From: Siphlonurus alternatus
Lineage: Eukaryota > Arthropoda > Insecta > Ephemeroptera > Siphlonuridae
Direction of reading: 5' to 3'
Length of the DNA: 64,000 bases
Assembly (NCBI GenBank): GCA_949825025.1
Contig: OX463780.1
Span: 27,370,118 to 27,434,117, forward strand
How positions within the stretch are numbered: the first letter of the stretch is position 1; every line of letters begins with the position of its first letter. Made by a program: the position numbers and the translations under genes. Below the pieces are notes generated by a model that was not told the origin of the DNA, searched no databases, and saw nothing but the letters and a program-made list of their open reading frames with translations. This document shows, piece by piece, positions 36,892-48,431 of this stretch.

Positions 36892-37368
36892 ATCTACTCT
36901 GAATTACTCTGAATTTTTTTAGATTTTTATGAGTCCTGCAACTATTTCTAAATAATTATTGAACGTTCTGTAATTTAAGTTGGCACCCCTGAATCGTTAA
37001 TAAAAAGGATAGGACAGAGACGCCTGTTGACGCCTCCAGAGGGCGTGGCAGCACATTTAATAATTATTTAAAAATAGTTCTGGGTTTCAAAAAAATCTAG
37101 AAAAAATCAGAGTAGCATAATTTGGTACCTTCAATTCATTTCTGAAATAAAAAATTTTCATGTAGGTTGTCCATTTTGCATTAAAACACCGTTATGATAT
37201 CACGTACTGAATACTTATATAGATGGCAACATATGATTGACAAAATTAATTAAAAGACTTGAAACCAAACGAGCGTAGGCGAGTTTACACCCCACCCCTA
37301 GTTTTTGTTTATAATTTTACAGATAAAAGACAAAGTATCGAATTCATTTATTAGAGAGTGATGTTCAT

Positions 37369-37700
37369 AATGGACAACATACATGAATTTTTTTTATTGC
37401 AGAAATGAATAGAGGGTACCAATTTATGCCACTCTGAATTCTTTTACATTTTTTTGAAACCCAGAACTATTTTTAAATAATTATTGAAAGTGCGGCCCCG
37501 GCCCCTGGAGGCGTCAATAGGCATCCAGTCTCTATCCTTTTTATTAAGGCAGCATGGGTGCCAACTGAAATCACAGGACTTTCAATAATTATTTAAAAAT
37601 AGTTCCGGGTTTCAAAAAAATCTGAAAAAATTCAGAGTAGCATAATTTCGTACCATCTATTCATTTCTGCAATAAATTTTTTTCATGTATGTTGTCCATT
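37369..37700. mobile_element. Foldback MITE, variable-centre family
   Basis: A 332-bp palindrome with ends AATGGACAACATACATGAA and its complement. The arms carry TTTTATTGCAGAAATGAATA and CTATTTTTAAATAATTATTG. The centre is a GC-rich segment. It begins only 67 bp after the end of the composite array, whose B units contain half of the same element. Confidence 0.8.
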
Positions 37701-39364
<1,664 letters not shown>

Positions 39365-41395
39365 CAGAGTGAACCACAATTCGCGTGCCAACTTTTTTCG
39401 TAAATTTGGTATTGCAAAAATTTTCGTACAAACTTCAAATTTGGTACACTTGTAGCTGAGGGTTGTAAAAATTAGTTCAGGGTGTTAAAATTTTTATTGG
39501 TCACCAATAACACCCCTTTCAGGGGTGGTTTTTAAAAAATTATTTTTGCCTTATGGAAATTCAATGTTAAATACAACTTTTTTTGAAATCATTGGAATTT
39601 TGCGGAAAAAGTTTCTAGCATAGGGTAATCGACCGTCCTGAACTCAGAAATAATTTTAGATTTTTTCCCCGACACACCCCTGAGGGTGGAGACCTACCCC
39701 TAAAATCCATTTTCCTTAAAAATTGTGCTAAAATTATGAAATTAATTTTCAAGGGGTAATCGACCCTCTTGAACTCGGAAATAATTTTAGATTTTTTCCC
39801 CGACGCACCCCTGAGGGTGGAGACCTACCCCTAAAATCCATTTTCCTTAAAAATTGTGCTAAAATTATGAAATTAATTTTCAAGGTGTACTCTAACCTTC
39901 TGAACTCGGAAATAATTTTAGATTTTTTCCCTAACGCAACCCTGAGGGTCAACGGCTACCCACCATACCTTTTCTCTTTAATAATCGAGTAGAAATTGTG
40001 AATTAATTTTTTTTCGGAATTTATCAACATCTTTCATAAAAAAAAAATCACAGACTCACCTCTTCACTTGCAGCATGACGATGGATGTGTTCACCGTTAA
40101 TTGCATGGCGTGAAGGCACATGTTGGTCTGCACAACGAGGCTATGTGTGCCTTTAACAACTGAGATGTAACCAATTCCAAATAACGTCTGTCACTTTTAG
40201 CTCGTCAATGATCTCAAATCTCTTTCTGAAGAAAAATGTTCACAAGAAGAGATTTGAGACGAATTGACAAACAGAAAGTGGAGATCAGACGTTGCATGGA
40301 ATTAGTCACATCGTCACACCTCAGATGTTAGAGGCCATGCACCTACACACATAGCCACGTTGAGCGGACCAACATGTGCCATCACGCCAATTAACGGTTG
40401 GCACATTGAGTGAAACCACTGTCATGCTGCAAGGGAAGGGGTCAGTCTGGGATATTTTTTCTCTGAAAAATTTCGATACATCCTGAAAAAAAATTAATTC
40501 GCAATTTCTACTTGATAATTAAGAATTAAGAAAGAAGGATATGGTGGGTAGCAGCTAGTTTCCCCTCAGAGTTGCATCGGGGAAAAAAATCTAAAATTAT
40601 TTCCGAGTTCAGGAAGGTCAATTACACCTAGGAAATTAATTTCACAATTTTTAAGGAAAATGGATTTTACGGGTAGTTCTCCACCCTCAGGGGTGCGTCA
40701 GGGAAAAAATTTAAAATTATTTCCGAGTTCAGGAGGGTCGATTCCTCCTTGAAAATTAATTTCATAATTTTAGCACAATTTTTAAGAAAAATGGATTTTA
40801 GGAGTAGGTCTCCACCCTCAGGAGTGCGTCAGGGAAAAAAATCTAAAATTATTTCCGAATTCAGGAGGGCCGATTACTCCTTGAAAATTAATTTCATAAT
40901 TTTAGCAAAATTTTTAAGGAAAATGGATTTTAGGGGTAGGTCTCCACCCTCAGGGGTGGGTCGGGGAAAAATCTAAAATTATTTCCGAGTTTAGGAGGGT
41001 CGATTACCCCTTGAAAATTAATTTCATAATTTTAGCACAATTTTTAAGGAAAATGGATTTTAGGGGTAGGTCTCCACCCTCAGGGGTGCGTCGGGGAAAA
41101 AATCTAAAATTATTTCCGAGTTTATGAGGGTCGATTACCCTATGCTAGAAACTTTTTCCGCAAAATTCTAATGATTTCAAAAAAAGTTGTATTTAACTTT
41201 AAATTCCCATAAGGCGAAAATAATTTTTTTAAAAACCACCCCTGAAAGGGGTGTTATTGGTGTCCAATAAAAATTTTAACACCCTGAACTAATTTTTACA
41301 ACCCTCAGCTACAAGTGTACCAAGTTTGAAGTTTGTGCGAAAATTTTTGCAATACCAAATTTACGAAAAAAGTTGGCACGCGAATTGTGGTTCAC

Positions 41396-41399
<4 letters not shown>
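39365..41399. mobile_element. 2.0-kb foldback element inserted in (TA)n
   Basis: Ends CAGAGTGAACCACAATTCG and its exact complement CGAATTGTGGTTCACTCTG, flanked by TA on both sides. Nearly the whole element is one giant inverted repeat with a loop near 40235. The arms contain tandem subunits of about 130 bp (each with AATAATTTTAGATTTTTTCC and CACCCCTGAGGGTGGAGAC): two full plus one partial in the left arm, about four full plus one partial in the right arm. The centre, about 40050-40440, is a less repetitive inverted sequence. Short frames encode a repeated peptide and are repeat artefacts. TA targeting suggests mobilisation by a Tc1/mariner-type transposase. Confidence 0.85.

Positions 41400-41491
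<92 letters not shown>
41400..41491. repeat. (TA)n microsatellite, right part
   Basis: About 90 bp of pure TA, the other half of the tract interrupted by the foldback element. Confidence 0.95.
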
Positions 41492-41494
<3 letters not shown>

Positions 41495-41836
41495 CATCTT
41501 GTAGGGTGCAGACTTATTGTTAGTATATACACGTTAAAAGCGATGACTTATGAGCATGATTGTTTAGCTTTGATAAAAAAATAATATAAAATAGAACATA
41601 CTTTTTGGATTATTTACATAATTTTCAATTTGTCCATTAATGTCCCTCTCTAAAAGTGGCAAATAGAGCGCAACGTTGTGTCGCCCCTTTTGTGCACCCC
41701 TAAAGCACCGGAGCGTGAAGTGAAAGGACGGTACCGCTTTTGTGGTGGCTGGATAGAGGTCACGCACGTCAATTTAACGAAGAACGTGTCTGACTTGGTC
41801 TGGCCAGCTTTGACCCAGATACAGTCAATTTAGGTT

Positions 41837-41983
41837 TATATTTCCGCCGGAAATGAGAGATTTTTAGACTCCTCGTTCCTATTTACATTTTTTAAATTTT
41901 GGAGACAGGTTTTTAAGAAGACCTGTTTGAAAATTTTAAAGACAAGACAGACCAGAAACCTCTCAGTTCCAGCAGGAATATTA
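41837..41983. mobile_element. Diverged foldback repeat
   Basis: TTATATTTCCGCCGGAAATG at the left is imperfectly mirrored by TTCCAGCAGGAATATTAA at the right, with an inner AGACAGG...CCTGT stem near 41905-41928. It looks like an old MITE. Confidence 0.5.
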
Positions 41984-44217
41984 AAGAAACTTTACTGAAG
42001 TTATCAATGGTGTACGTGATTAAAGTGTGTTTTAATTTAGAAGGTAAAAATTGGTTTAGTTATTATTATACTTCAAAGAGATGAAATAATAATTAATCTG
42101 AAAAATGTTTTATTCTAAAGAACCATTAAAAAGTTCGTGTTTTTCCTGCTAAACTTACAAGGTATTATATGTTTACACCTGTTCAATTTTATTTTGGATA
42201 AAAGTTTGCTTTTTTTCCTATAAACAGTAACCCTATTTCATTTATGATAAAACAAATTTATTTTCACTTTTTGCACGTATCCCATTATTATTATTTTCTT
42301 TATTATTGAAAAATTGAAAGTTAGGCATTATTATTATTATTTATTTATTTTTTTTTTTTTTTGCAGATGTTATGAATTATATTTTATATTTAGTTTTATA
42401 CAGTTATTGTATTTTTATATAATAAAAATTAAATTATATTACATCGTAGTATAATTAATCACAGTAATCAATTTTATTATTTTAGTAGCACTTAAAGCAT
42501 TATTGTTTTTCAGCAGAAAAATAAAAATGTTGCAACGAGAATTCTTCCATGTAATTAAATATGCAAATTTTATGTCATTTTAGTAAATTTATGCATTTAT
42601 TATATACACATCGGGACAATTCGAACTTTACCTTTATTCTGTTTGGGGGTGTATTAGTCACGAGGCATGGTAAACTTTTTTCTTCAATTATTTATTAAAT
42701 AATTATTATTTTTTTTACACAGCATTTTTTTATGACTAGTCTCTCCCACAATTACAAATCTGAAACTCCTTGTTATGTCTCTTGTAGCAATGCCACCAGA
42801 AAATGAGCAGCCTGAGTTAAGTGCTGTACGAAAGAGAAACTGAATGAAACCAATAAAACCACGCACTTTTTTGTTGTTGTTGTTACACGTTACAAGTCCA
42901 GAGAAAAAACTTAAAAAAGCACTTACTGCTTTTTGTTTCAAAATCAATCAAAATCAATTTGGTCTATTTACGTCACAGTTTTTTATATTTGCGACAAGGT
43001 AAAATATTATTAAAAAAATATCAAAAATATTATCATAAAAAGTAAACGAGAGTTGAAAAAAATTTGTTAAAATTCTTGATGTTTACTTTAGAGAGAAATG
43101 TGTTCTCTGTTCACGTAAAGAACAAAAATTTCAAATGAATATTTTAAATTTGTCAGCAGTACTGTGTTTAGTTGGTAAACATTGCAGAAAAAAATTAAAT
43201 AAAGCAGAAAATATCGTTACCATAAAATAGTGCGAGTACAGTATTAAAATACTGTATTATGTATGAGTATTATTTTATGAGTGGCATAAACAGAGATAAA
43301 ATTAAATACGAATAATTAAAAATGAAAACATTTAATTTATATTGACATTTTTCAAATAATCACATTACGATCATGGCAAATACCACACAAAAAAAGAACA
43401 ATGTAATATAATCTAATAAAAAACATAACGAAATAAAATAAAATAATATTATAATTTCACTTAATGTATGACTCAATGTGCGACTGATCAGCATCTCGGC
43501 TTGAGGTTAGGTGACTTGTTCAGCACTCAAACATATAAAAAGTAAAAAGATTCCATGATGCAGGAGAGAATCAATTGTTTGCTTATTTCATAATTTCATA
43601 GAAAATATATTCTTGCCTATATAACATCAAGGCAAAATGATGAACTGAAAGGTGAACAAAGGTGAATTGTGTACACGTACCATTCTGTAATTGCTTGGCA
43701 TTGTAGTTTAAAATTTAATTATAGACAATACAATGAATAAATATTTAGACAGAAATAGAATATCCATGGCATGAAGCTCAATATCTTTTGTGACAATTCT
43801 TTTCTAACATTTTTCCTGGTTTATTAGACGGAGCAGTCACATTTTGAGGTTAAATTAAGTATTAAGTACAGGGCATCGTTAATAAGCAATACAACTAATC
43901 TTTAACTTGATGATCCACATAATCCAGTGACTACATTACGTACAAAACTATAACTGTACTCACGAGTTTGATGGTCATAAACAGTCAAAATACATTCTTT
44001 GTTGTAATTTAACTGTTACTATTTACATAACTTACCTTCGGAGCTAATTCACAGTTGAGAATGGTCAGAAAGCTCAAATGAGACTATTTAATATAATTGT
44101 TTTTTTTTTTAAATTAAATTTCATCAGATCCATTTTAATACTAAAAATCTGATGGTTAAAACTTGTTCGTGAGAGTAGCTTTTTTTTTTTTAAAGAAAAA
44201 CATATTTGATATTATGA
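41984..44217. other. AT-rich spacer
   Basis: No gene or clear repeat is visible apart from homopolymer runs. A GAACTTTACC motif lies at 42625-42634. Confidence 0.4.
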
Positions 44218-45784
44218 AGAACGAATATTGATAAAAAAAATTGTGATAGTTTTTCGTTAAATAAAAACAAAAGTTCCCCTGACGATATATCAGCAAATTT
44301 TTTATGTAATGTATTTGAAGTCTGTGGTGAAAAATTATTACAAATTATTAATTTAACAATTCAAACTCGAAAATTTCCCGAGGTATTAAAAACCTCTATT
44401 GTTCTTCCCATAGGTAAAGTAAAAGATCCGAAAGAAGCACAAGACTTTAGACCCATTAATTTATTGCCTATTTGTGAAAAAGTGCTAGAAATAATTTTGT
44501 ATGAACAAATCCTTGATTATGTAATAACGTAATAATATATTATGTGAAAATCAGTCTGGGTTTAGAAGAGGTTACTCCTGTGAAACTGCAGTCCAGTTGG
44601 TTATCTCTAATTGGAGAAAACAATGCAATGAAAATAATATTGTAGTAGCTGTAATGCTTGATTTTAAAAGGGCATTTGAAACTATTGATAGGGATATTTT
44701 AATTTGTAAATTAACTAAATACGGTTTCGGCCAACACAGTACAGAATTGCTTAAAAGTTACTTAACAAATAGAAAACAAAAAACTAAATTTAATGACAAA
44801 ATATCAGGTAAATTACTTAATGACCTAGGTGTCCCCCAAGGGTCAGTTTTGGGGCCCCTTCTTTTCATTTTGTACATAAACGATCTTGTTGACCAATTGG
44901 ATGGAGTATTTTTCAATTTATTTGCCGATGATACATTAATATCTGCAGCAGGGAAAACATACGAGGAGGTCTGTGAAGTTTTAAATCGCAATCTTAATAT
45001 CATGAATATTTGGATTAAATATAACAAACTAAAATTGAATGTAACGAAGTCAAAATGTATTTTTATTAGCCCCTCCTCCACAGCAAAAAGTAAAATGATA
45101 AATGATGAAAATAAAAATAGTATTGTAATTGATGGTGAACCCTTGGAATTTGTTGATGAAATTAAATATCTGGGAATTGTTATTGACTCACATCTTTCTT
45201 TTAAATCTCATGTATCATATATAAGCAAAAAAATTGGAAGTAAAATTAACTATCTGGCACGAATTGGAAAATATTTGAGTCCATGTACTAAAATTCTTAT
45301 CTACAAAACAATAATATCCCCCCATTTCGAGTACTGTTCAAGCATCTTATGGAGCACGACTGAAGAAAATATAAAACAGCTGCAAAAATTACAAAATAAA
45401 GCTATGAGAGTAATACTGCGATGCCATAAATTAACACCAATAAATGATATGCTAAATGCGTTGTGTTGGATGTCAATAAGACAAAGAATTGCTGTTAATG
45501 TACTTATCCTTGTCCATAAGATCGTCAACAAAAAAGCTCCCAGTTATTTGTGTAATAACATTACGTATAATAATGAATTACATGGATATAATACAAGAAC
45601 TGCAAATCATTTGCATTTAGAGAAACAAAACAAAAATTTCTTTCAGAAATCAATTTTGGTTAGTGGGTTTAAATTATACAATACACTACCTCGAAATATT
45701 AAAATGAATAATGATGTTAAATATTTTAAGCGTGAATGTGTAAAAGTTATAAAATCTATGTACTTAAAAAAGAAATATTATTAA
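44218..45784 (+). pseudogene. Non-LTR retrotransposon reverse transcriptase, frameshifted
   Basis: An RT that copies element RNA into DNA at the target site, here broken. The first frame (44218-44529) carries the N-terminal RT blocks SSPDDIS and FRPINLLPICEKVLE. A one-base insertion at about 44524-44530 brings in a TAA, and the second frame (44528-45784) continues with NQSGFRRGYSCETAV. It then shows block A (VMLDFKRAFETIDR), B (GVPQGSVLGPLLFILYINDL), C (FADDTLIS) and D/E (KSKCIFIS, YLGIVID), followed by a thumb and a C-terminal YNTR...LYNTLP segment. All three catalytic aspartates are present. The fused length is about 522 codons. The endonuclease domain and ORF1 are missing, so the copy is 5'-truncated. 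The motif style fits the CR1/Jockey/L2-like group, but exact clade placement needs a tree. Confidence 0.93.
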
Positions 45785-45980
45785 TATTTGGAGACTTTGT
45801 TTATTTTTATGATAATGAATTAATGATATTATTTAATATTAATAAAGTTATTTTGTTTTTGTAATAATATGTTGGTATAATATTTAATGTGAAAACGACT
45901 TCTGATAATTGATGTATTAACAACATGTCTGTATTAGCTTTTTTTTGCTAAATAAAAATACTATTTATTTATTTATTTTC
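44218..45980 (+). mobile_element. 5'-truncated LINE copy with 3' tail
   Basis: It comprises the RT region above and a 3' UTR of about 195 bp ending AAATAAAAATACTATTTATT and a short (ATTT)n tail. A simple-repeat tail instead of long poly(A) is typical of CR1/L2-type LINEs. 5' truncation is the usual outcome of target-primed integration. Confidence 0.88.
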
Positions 45981-46018
45981 GAAAATACAAAACTGATTAA
46001 AAAAATTACTATTAATAT

Positions 46019-46161
46019 TTTGAGGGCGATTAATGAAAGAGTTATCCAGAAAGTTATCCAGCTTTCTCACTAACCGCGGTTAGCGCCAGCCTAATTCGAT
46101 GGCTTTATACGTGGTTAGTGAGAAACCTGGATAACTCTCTTCGTAAATTGCACCCCTTGTA
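46019..46161. mobile_element. Foldback MITE (second member of the 18359 family)
   Basis: TGAGGGCGATTAATGAAAGA and GAGTTATCCAG at the left are mirrored by CTGGATAACTCTCTTCG and TAAATTGCACCCCTTG. Length and inner ACCACG/CGTGGT pairing match 18359-18499. Confidence 0.68.
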
Positions 46162-47562
46162 AATTTTGCCCAGCCTTAGAGCATTTTATAACTTTACAAT
46201 ACAAGGCATATAGGTTTGATTTAATTTTGAAGATTCATCATCTAGACAGAATGACATATGGGATGATATGGGACTACACCAGAAAACACTTTGAATGAAA
46301 TTTAGATTTAATACATTACTAATGAAATCTTCCATCAACAAAGAAAACTGTTTCTCCGTTATTGATCCAGCGTCTAAAATAGATGTTGCAAATGGAATGA
46401 AATGGGAGGGAAAGCAGTTGAGAAATTCGAAAGAGTTTACAAATTGAAAAAGAAAGAAAAAAAAAAGAGTTGTAAAATTTTAAGATAGCACAAAAATATA
46501 TATACCTGGAATTTATTAACTTCAAATATAAATTAAAATTCGACGAACTCTGTTTTATATATAGAATAACATAGAATATTTTATTGTTCTTCCTTTATTA
46601 CTAAACAGTCTAATAAAATATTTAGATTTTTATAGCATTTTGATCAAATTATATATATACAGTATAAGAACAAAAAATGGAGTTTCATATTTCATTAATG
46701 AAAGATTCAGGCCAGATGTATATTATTTGTTTTGTTTCTTATTCTAAGAATATGAATACATAATTATATATATTTAGTTATTTATATAATATAATTATAT
46801 ATGCACATATATGTATAATATATTATATTCATTTTTTCCTTTTAAGAATATTTCAGTTTGTTTAATTTTGTCTTCAAAACAGATTAAATTAAACATTATT
46901 TTTGCTTTTAAGAACAACAAATCTAAATTTAAGGTGCATTATAAAACGATATTTTGGTATTGGTAAAATATGGTAATACTGTGTATGGTATGTAATATGT
47001 ATATATTAAATATGGTAGTGATACTAGTGATATGGATATCTTATCGTTAGCGCCTAAAGCATCTCAGTTACTGTTTACATTATCTATAGTTAATATTAGC
47101 TTTATTATTTTATAATACACACTGCAAAATAAACTGCTTAAAATCCACAATTAATATGGAAATTCAAATTAAGTAACTTAGGAGATGATAATGTTATTAA
47201 TAATATTAAGAGGTCAAAATCTCAGTGCATTTCTGAGATTTTATATTATAAAGCACAGAAATAAAAATCATTCAGTTTGTCTCTTTGTAATTAAAAAAAA
47301 TACAAATATGTTTTTTTCATATTTAGACTGGATAAAAATAAGTACCCATGTAATGAACTGTATAATGGTGTATCAATTGTCAACAGTTCCCTATATTGAC
47401 AGCTTTATTTAATATCCACAAAATAGGAGATATATATAAATTTATATTAGCCACCTAATGAAGCAAAATAAAAAAAAAAAATTTTTTTTTTTTTTTTCTT
47501 TATTCGAACTTTTTCGATTGTACAAGACAACATATGTTCATGTCAAAATAATCATAAATTAA
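46162..47562. other. AT-rich spacer
   Basis: No gene or clear repeat is visible, and low-complexity A+T dominates. Poly(A)/poly(T) at 47470-47499 forms a simple hairpin. Confidence 0.4.
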
Positions 47563-47682
47563 TTACTACGTTTACATGACGGTGTTTAATATGAATCAGT
47601 TGACGACGGATAATAGATAATATTATCCTAATGAGGCATCGTCAACGGATACGTATTAAACACCATCATGTAAAGGTAGTAA
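47563..47682. mobile_element. Foldback MITE, 120 bp
   Basis: TTACTACGTTTACATGACGG and TGTTTAATA at the left are mirrored by TATTAAACACCATCATG and TAAAGGTAGTAA at the right. Inner GTTGACGA/TCGTCAAC arms pair too. Confidence 0.75.
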
Positions 47683-47812
47683 ATGTATCATTTTTCACAT
47701 TAAAATACTTTACAATTAAATTTTATCAAGATGCACTTCAGTAACAATTTCTCGTAAATCTCACTGTTTACTGATAAGTATAGGTAGTACTTTGTTAGAA
47801 TTATTGTAAAGG

Positions 47813-48031
47813 CAGCGGTTTTCAAACTTTTTGACTCGAGTCCCAGATAATATTCAATTCAAAGATGATGTCCCATTTTTTCTTTCCCACTGCTTTCCTA
47901 TTTCCCTATATTACTACCTTATTGACCATATTGCCTTGGTCGCCATTACCCAATTTTCATAAAGTCCCAGCCGAAAAATCCCACTGTCCCAAATTTGAGA
48001 CGCGTACCGTCCCATAGTTTGAAAAACGCTA
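47813..48031. mobile_element. hAT-type MITE, distinct family
   Basis: The left end CAGCGGTTTTCAAACTTTTT and the right end AGTTTGAAAAACGCTA are inverted repeats of the CAGNGGTTCTCAAACT type common to hAT elements. The flanking 8-mers TGTAAAGG (47805-47812) and TGTAAAGT (48032-48039) match at 7 of 8 positions. Confidence 0.82.
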
Positions 48032-48187
48032 TGTAAAGTATAGTTTTTGCAATCTTATTACAAAAAATTAGATGTTCAAAAAATTATGAGCTGTTCTAAC
48101 TGATAAGTAGTTATTCAATTTGATTTTGTGTGTATTTTTATGCAATAATTTATTAAAAAACAGACGTTCTTATTAATATTGATTTAT

Positions 48188-48384
48188 GTACACCTTGAGA
48201 CAGCACGAACCTTGTTTTAGCTGGAGCTACAACTCCAAGAGAAAAAAATAATGAATTAAAATTTATGATTAAAAATAAAAAAAAAAAAAATTATGCATCA
48301 CGAAATCGTTTTAATTCACCGCACACTTCCACATGCTGCGTGACTACAGAGAAGAGGTAAATTTCATGCTGTCCGGAAGTGTAC
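48188..48384. repeat. Inverted-repeat element flanked by direct repeats
   Basis: GTACACCTTGAGACAGCACG at the left is imperfectly mirrored by CATGCTGTCCGGAAGTGTAC at the right. A longer direct repeat (AAACAGACGTTC...TATTAATATTG) lies on both sides, at 48156-48181 and 48401-48431. This is either part of a larger element or an unusually long duplication. It belongs to the dispersed family also seen at 16521-16760. Confidence 0.5.
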
Positions 48385-48431
48385 GTTCTGTCTGATGTAA
48401 AAACACAGACGTTCGTGTTTTATTAATATTG

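Larger units (their letters stand above)
29591..37301 (+). mobile_element. Composite Helitron-like array A'-B-G-G-A'-B
   Basis: A 7.7-kb block of six units joined head to tail: A' 29591-30262, B 30263-32101, G 32102-33443, G 33444-34788, A' 34789-35460, B 35461-37301. Each unit ends in CTAG, and the next base is always T. The block starts with TC after an A (29590) and ends CTAG before a T (37302), as a single Helitron insertion would. The paired units are nearly identical, which points to recent duplication. No Rep/helicase gene is present, so the array is non-autonomous. Confidence 0.68.
35461..37301 (+). mobile_element. Unit B, copy 2
   Basis: The same order of contents as 30263-32101 with a few substitutions and small indels. 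All five ATTGG motifs and the NRF1- and YY1-like sites are kept (about 35500-35845). It ends CACCCCTAG before a T. Confidence 0.65.

Noticed and set aside
39749..40976. Small frames with a repeated SPPSGV-type peptide in the foldback element
   Set aside because: They arise from the 130-bp subunits and occur on opposite strands in the two arms.
44597..44599. Start of the RT protein at this position
   Set aside because: It is a TTG codon inside an open frame that extends upstream with conserved RT residues. The copy is truncated and has no true start here.
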